NCBI GenBank assembly: GCA_007994965.1
Contig: VOPW01000001.1
Coordinates: 1,922,001-1,986,000 of the forward strand
Direction of reading: 5' to 3'
DNA from: Piscinibacter aquaticus
GTDB taxonomy: Bacteria > Pseudomonadota > Gammaproteobacteria > Burkholderiales > Burkholderiaceae_C
DNA length: 64,000 bases
How positions within the stretch are numbered: position 1 is the stretch's first letter; the number at the start of each line of letters is the position of its first letter. The position numbers were made by a program, and so were the translations under genes. Below the pieces are notes generated by a model. It was not told where the DNA came from, did no database searches, and worked only from the letters and a program-made list of their open reading frames with translations. Below, in pieces: positions 60,689 through 64,000 of this stretch.

Positions 60689-61345
60689 ATGTACGTGAAC
60701 CCGCGGCACAGACTGACCGACCGCGATACTCTGTTTGCGCTGATGGCGTCCCACCCGCTCGGCGCCTGGGTCTGTCAGGGCGACAACGGCCTCGTCGCCA
60801 ACCATGTGCCCTTCCTGCTGGACCGCAGTCGCGGGCCCTACGGCACCTTGATCGGTCATGTCTCGCGCGCCAACAAGGTGTGGCGCGACCTCAGTTCGGT
60901 CGGCTCTTCCGTGGTCATGTTCCAGGGACCCCAGGCCTACATCACGCCCGGTTGGTACCCGGGAAAGACGGAACACGGCAAGGTCGTGCCGACCTGGAAC
61001 TACGTGGTGGCCCACGCCCACGGGGTCGCACGCGCGATCGAGGATCGCGAGTGGTTGTTCGACATGCTCCGACGCCTCACCCAGGTCCATGAGGCTCCTC
61101 AGACGGCGCCCTGGTCGGTATCCGATGCGCCAGCCTCGTTCATGGACAAGATGATGCGCGCCATCGTGGGCATCGAGATTCCGATTGATCGCCTCGAAGG
61201 CAAGCTCAAGGCCAGCCAGGACGAAGCGATGCCCGACCGGGTCGGAACGGTGCGCGGCCTACGAGAGCAGGCCTGCGACTCGGCGCGCGCCATGGCTGCG
61301 CTTGTTCAGGAGGCGATCGACTCGGAAGCCACCAGCGGCCCCTGA
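60689..61345 (+). CDS. PaiB-type FMN-binding regulatory protein
   Basis: This 218-residue protein belongs to the PaiB family (pfam FMN_bind_2). Visible segments are MYVNPRHRLTDRDTLFALMA, SHPLGAWVCQGDNGLVANHVPFLL, FQGPQAYITPGWYPGKTEHG and VPTWNYVVAHAHG. Bacillus PaiB is a negative regulator of sporulation and protease genes; proteobacterial copies are poorly characterised. It lies 10 bases after the exporter in the same direction. Confidence 0.9.
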   Translation: MYVNPRHRLTDRDTLFALMASHPLGAWVCQGDNGLVANHVPFLLDRSRGPYGTLIGHVSRANKVWRDLSSVGSSVVMFQGPQAYITPGWYPGKTEHGKVVPTWNYVVAHAHGVARAIEDREWLFDMLRRLTQVHEAPQTAPWSVSDAPASFMDKMMRAIVGIEIPIDRLEGKLKASQDEAMPDRVGTVRGLREQACDSARAMAALVQEAIDSEATSGP

Positions 61346-62546
61346 CTCCTGTGCCCTGTGCGATTGCGCGCACTTGGGGTCGGCTTCCCGGTGAGGGGGC
61401 GGATGTCGGCCGAGAACGACGCTAGGTCGCCACGGGGTCGGCGGTGGGTTGCCCAGGCGCGCACCGCATGGGCCAGTCGTTCCGGCATGAGCGAGTCGAC
61501 CGACAACGGCGCGAGGCTGTTCGGCCGGCGCATGCGCTGCGCAGTGCTGGTGGCATGCAGCGGATCGAGGTACTCGGTCAGCACACTGGCCACCAGATCG
61601 GCCAGACTGCCAAGCAACAGGCCCTTCCACCGTTCGACGATGCGCAGGTCTGGCGCGGGCTGCAGAGAGACCAGGGCATCGAGCGCAGTCGGTGGCGACG
61701 CCCAGGCAGGCTCGTCTTCCATCCAGCGGCTGGCGCGCTCCTCAATCGGTGCCTCCAGCGCAGCGGTGGGCGCAGAGCCCAGCGCGTCAGCCATCGATCC
61801 TGGCAACTGCAGTTCGCCGACCTGGGCGTCGACATCGCCGACCCACACCGGGCGCCGAGGATCCACGGCACGTAGTCGCTGCAGCAATTGGCTCTCCAGC
61901 CAGGCCTGCGATGGCTGTTGCGCAGAGCGGCACGCGATCGAACCACGGCGGCGCACCATGAGCGCCTCGACGTTCAGCACCGGTGGCCGACGGTCGTGAG
62001 CGCTTTCAGGATGCGGTCGGCCTCGCACCCGAGCGACGTGGCGATCACGCGGAAGCTCACCATCCTGGGCAGAACCTCCAGCCCGGCCTGCACCCACCGG
62101 CGGTAGTTGATCCATCCGCCCGGAAGAACGTCGACCGTCCACCCGCGCCAGCGCAAGGCGCGGGCGACAGGCAAGCTGTCGAGCCCGCTGCGTCCGCAGT
62201 AGACGAGGATGGCTTGGTCCAGCTTCAAGGGTGCGACCAGCGCCGCCAGTGCAGGCGGCAACTCTCCCTCGGCCTCGATGTCGTGGGCCACGAGGGCCCG
62301 TGCTCGATCGTCAGCGTGCCCGGTCACCAGCGGCCCCTGGCTGACCACGGCGGGCGAGAACTGCACTGCACCGGGGATGTGATCCTCCTCGTATTCCTGC
62401 GGCGTTCGCACGTCGATGACCAGCGCGTAGTGCGAGAAGTCCTGCACCTCAATCGCATGCGGATGGAAGGCACCGGCCAGGGATTCGATCTCGGGCGCCT
62501 TGTTCGGCTTGCGTGCGCGATCCGATGATTCTTGACCCGAAGTCAT
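61306..62546 (-). CDS. MnmH/SelU-like rhodanese protein without an intact P-loop, frame broken once
   Basis: This protein of about 410 residues has an N-terminal rhodanese domain (ALVIDVRTPQEYEEDHIPGAV) with Cys in VYCGRSGLDS, where tRNA 2-selenouridine synthases have YCWRGGxRS. The P-loop region reads VIATSLGCEADRIL in place of GLTGSGKT. The downstream VLNVEALMVRRRGSIACRSAQQPSQAWLES and GELQLPGSMADALGS match MnmH. The shift lies near 61982. The tail overlaps paiB by 40 bases, convergently. It is a probable MnmH relative with lost or changed nucleotide use. Confidence 0.7.
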
Positions 62547-62645
62547 CGCGTGAAGTGGTGGGTAAGGAACCTAGAGTTTCCGAACGGGGCGCGGTGGTGC
62601 CCCCTGACACGAAGCCCCTCGGTCTCCTCTACCTAAGGACCCGCC

Positions 62646-63209
62646 ATGGAAGCAATCGGCACTCTAGACCGGCCCCGCCGCGCTGCCAAGCGGGGCATGC
62701 TCGCGCACTTCTTCGCCGTCCTGCTGGCGTTCGCAGCGCTCTTCGGTGCGAGCACGCCGGCCCACGCCGTGGACGGCTGCAAGGTCCTGCTCTGCCTCGC
62801 CGCCCCGAGCTGGCGCTCGATCCCTGAGTGCGTGCCGACGATCAATCAGCTGCACCGCGATCTGGCGCGCGGCAAGCCCTTCCCGGTCTGCTCGATGGCT
62901 GGTGCCGGCAACTCGGCCAACAACACCTGGGCCAGCGCACCCGGCTACTGCCCTCCGCAGTACACCCGCGTCTTCGATGGCGAGAGCGGCCCGATCTACA
63001 CCTGCGACTACGCCGGTGCCGTCACGGTGAACATCAACGGCGCGCCCTTCACCCGGACACGGTGGAACGCCGGAGGCGACACCGTCACCGAGTTCACCCC
63101 GGCCGCGAAGGCCCAGCTCGGCACCTGGGACACCAAGTTCGACGACGACTACGCCGCGTGGTTCGCCGCGCTGCCGCCGCCGGCACCTGTCGCCGAGTCC
63201 GGCTACTGA
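62646..63209 (+). CDS. KikA-like exported conjugation-associated protein
   Basis: This 187-residue protein has a signal peptide (MLAHFFAVLLAFAALFGASTPAHA). A Cys-rich domain follows: VDGCKVLLCLAAPSWRSIPEC, ARGKPFPVCSMAGAGNSAN, GYCPPQYTRVFD and YTCDYAGAVTVNINGAPF. The VDGCKVLLCLA start resembles KikA-type proteins of VirB conjugation operons. It precedes virB1 and virB2 here, which supports the call. The frame is intact. Confidence 0.6.
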   Translation: MEAIGTLDRPRRAAKRGMLAHFFAVLLAFAALFGASTPAHAVDGCKVLLCLAAPSWRSIPECVPTINQLHRDLARGKPFPVCSMAGAGNSANNTWASAPGYCPPQYTRVFDGESGPIYTCDYAGAVTVNINGAPFTRTRWNAGGDTVTEFTPAAKAQLGTWDTKFDDDYAAWFAALPPPAPVAESGY

Positions 63210-63223
63210 GGCGGCATTGGGCC

Positions 63224-63718
63224 ATGGAAGCGTCCGTCTTCCTCGCGCTGGCGCTCGCCTGTGCACCGCAGGTGCACGTCGACACGGCGCGGGCACTGGT
63301 CAGGGTCGAGAGCGCCTTCAACCCCTGGGCAATTGGCGTCGTCGGTGGCGCGCTCGTGCGCCAGCCCCGGCACCGCGCCGAGGCACTGGCCACGGCCAAG
63401 GCGCTGCGGGATGCCGGCTGGAACTTCAGCGTCGGCCTCGGGCAGATCAACGTCGGCAACTTCGATCGGCTTGGCCTGACCGTGGAAACCGCCTTCGAAC
63501 CGTGCGCCAACCTGACCGCCATGCAGACGGTGCTCGCGGAGTGCATCGACCGCGCGAGCAGATCCGCATCGAAGGCAGTCGATCAGGTCGCCCTGCGACA
63601 GGCCCTGTCCTGCTACTACAGCGGCAACTTCGACACCGGCTTCCGTCACGGCTACGTGCGCAAGGTCATCGTCGCCGCCCGAGCCGTTCCCACTGCCCAA
63701 CCGAAGGAGAAGGTATGA
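63224..63718 (+). CDS. virB1: VirB1-type lytic transglycosylase
   Basis: This 164-residue muramidase opens peptidoglycan for the type IV secretion channel. It starts MEASVFLALALACAPQVHVD. The catalytic Glu is in VRVESAFNPWAIGVVGG, the GLGQINVGNFDRLGL motif follows, and SCYYSGNFDTGF comes later. The stop overlaps the virB2 start as ATGA. The frame is intact. Confidence 0.88.
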   Translation: MEASVFLALALACAPQVHVDTARALVRVESAFNPWAIGVVGGALVRQPRHRAEALATAKALRDAGWNFSVGLGQINVGNFDRLGLTVETAFEPCANLTAMQTVLAECIDRASRSASKAVDQVALRQALSCYYSGNFDTGFRHGYVRKVIVAARAVPTAQPKEKV

Positions 63719-64000
63719 CAACCCTCGCATCGATCCGGCGTGCCGCACCGGCCCTCGCCGCCATCGTTCCGGCCCTGCTGTCCCAGGCAGCTCTCGCCCA
63801 GGGCTTCGACAAGATCAACACCACGGTCACGAACGTCAACACGATCCTCGTGACGATCTCGATCGCGGTGGTGACCATCGCGATCATCTGGGCCGGCTTC
63901 AAGATGATCTTCCAGGGCGCCCGCGGCCGATGTCGCCAACGTGCTGATCGGCGGCACCCTGGTCGGCGGCGCGGCGGCCTTCGCCAGCTACATCGTGACC
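63715..64000 (+). CDS. virB2: VirB2/TrbC-type conjugative pilin (cut by window end), frame broken once
   Basis: It starts MTTLASIRRAAPALAAIVPA, a signal region, with likely cleavage after QAALAQ. Two hydrophobic segments follow (ILVTISIAVVTIAIIWAGFK, then VLIGGTLVGGAAAFASYIV). A shift near 63923 separates them. It is the major pilus subunit of a VirB-type secretion system and overlaps virB1. The C-terminus lies outside the window. Confidence 0.85.
   Translation, partial: MTTLASIRRAAPALAAIVPALLSQAALAQGFDKINTTVTNVNTILVTISIAVVTIAIIWAGFKMIFQGARGRCRQRADRRHPGRRRGGLRQLHRD

Larger units (their letters stand above)
53895..64000. mobile_element. candidate integrative conjugative element at guaA (left part, continues beyond window)
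   Basis: It starts at a second guaA-3'-end-like core with the same arm-site array. It encodes an AlpA-like regulator, a large ParB, LuxR and LysR regulators, a cargo block, and the beginning of a type IV secretion operon (KikA-like, VirB1, VirB2). Integrase and guaA are expected beyond 64000. The ICE reading is inferred from this content. Confidence 0.65.

Overview
The window is high-GC DNA from a betaproteobacterium, most likely order Burkholderiales (Rubrivivax/Leptothrix/Methylibium-like). The evidence is the gene neighbourhoods (clpS-clpA beside icd, a cco cluster next to fnr and hemN, exbBD-lpxK-kdsB-adk, guaA-linked tadA/ldcA) and the protein sequences. No rRNA, tRNA or CRISPR array was seen. 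A general caution applies: a large share of the conserved genes, including clearly essential ones (adk, kdsB, icd, lpxK), are broken by one or more single-base reading-frame shifts. Each gene is given below as one feature spanning its pieces, with the approximate shift positions. I read most of these shifts as sequence-level indels, not true pseudogenes.

Bases 1-23,600 are core chromosome. They hold clpA/clpS, a cold-shock gene, icd, a hemN/TauE-like pair divergent from fnr, and a complete cbb3 oxidase locus (ccoNOQP, ccoG, a FixH-like gene, ccoS, ccoI) under apparent FNR control. These are followed by a DUF192 gene, sodB, xseA, an exbB-exbD-lpxK-trm112-kdsB-adk run, a short-chain dehydrogenase and an S9 peptidase.

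Bases 23,600-44,013 carry envelope transport functions. A TonB-dependent receptor gene is split by an IS3-family element. A tonB-exbB-exbD-exbD-TPR operon and a second receptor follow, then a YejABEF-type peptide ABC transporter and the ldcA-tadA pair convergent with a DUF72 gene.

Bases 44,014-64,000 are accessory DNA. A sequence matching the 3' end of guaA (reading T-I-E-W-E-stop on the minus strand) occurs twice, at 44,014 and 53,895. Each copy is followed by the same array of short GATACCGTC/GACGGTATC sites at near-identical spacing. I interpret these as attachment sites of a guaA-targeting integrative element. The first segment (44,014-53,894) has no integrase or transfer gene. It carries a nine-gene, LysR-linked operon of small redox and detoxification-type proteins plus a probably dead IS481 transposase, and looks like a cis-mobilizable passenger. 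The second segment (53,895 to the window end) looks like an integrative conjugative element: alpA-like regulator, large parB, LuxR-type regulator, an amino-acid exporter/PaiB/MnmH-like cargo block, and the start of a VirB-type type IV secretion operon (KikA-like, VirB1, VirB2). The integrase and guaA itself are expected to the right of the window.
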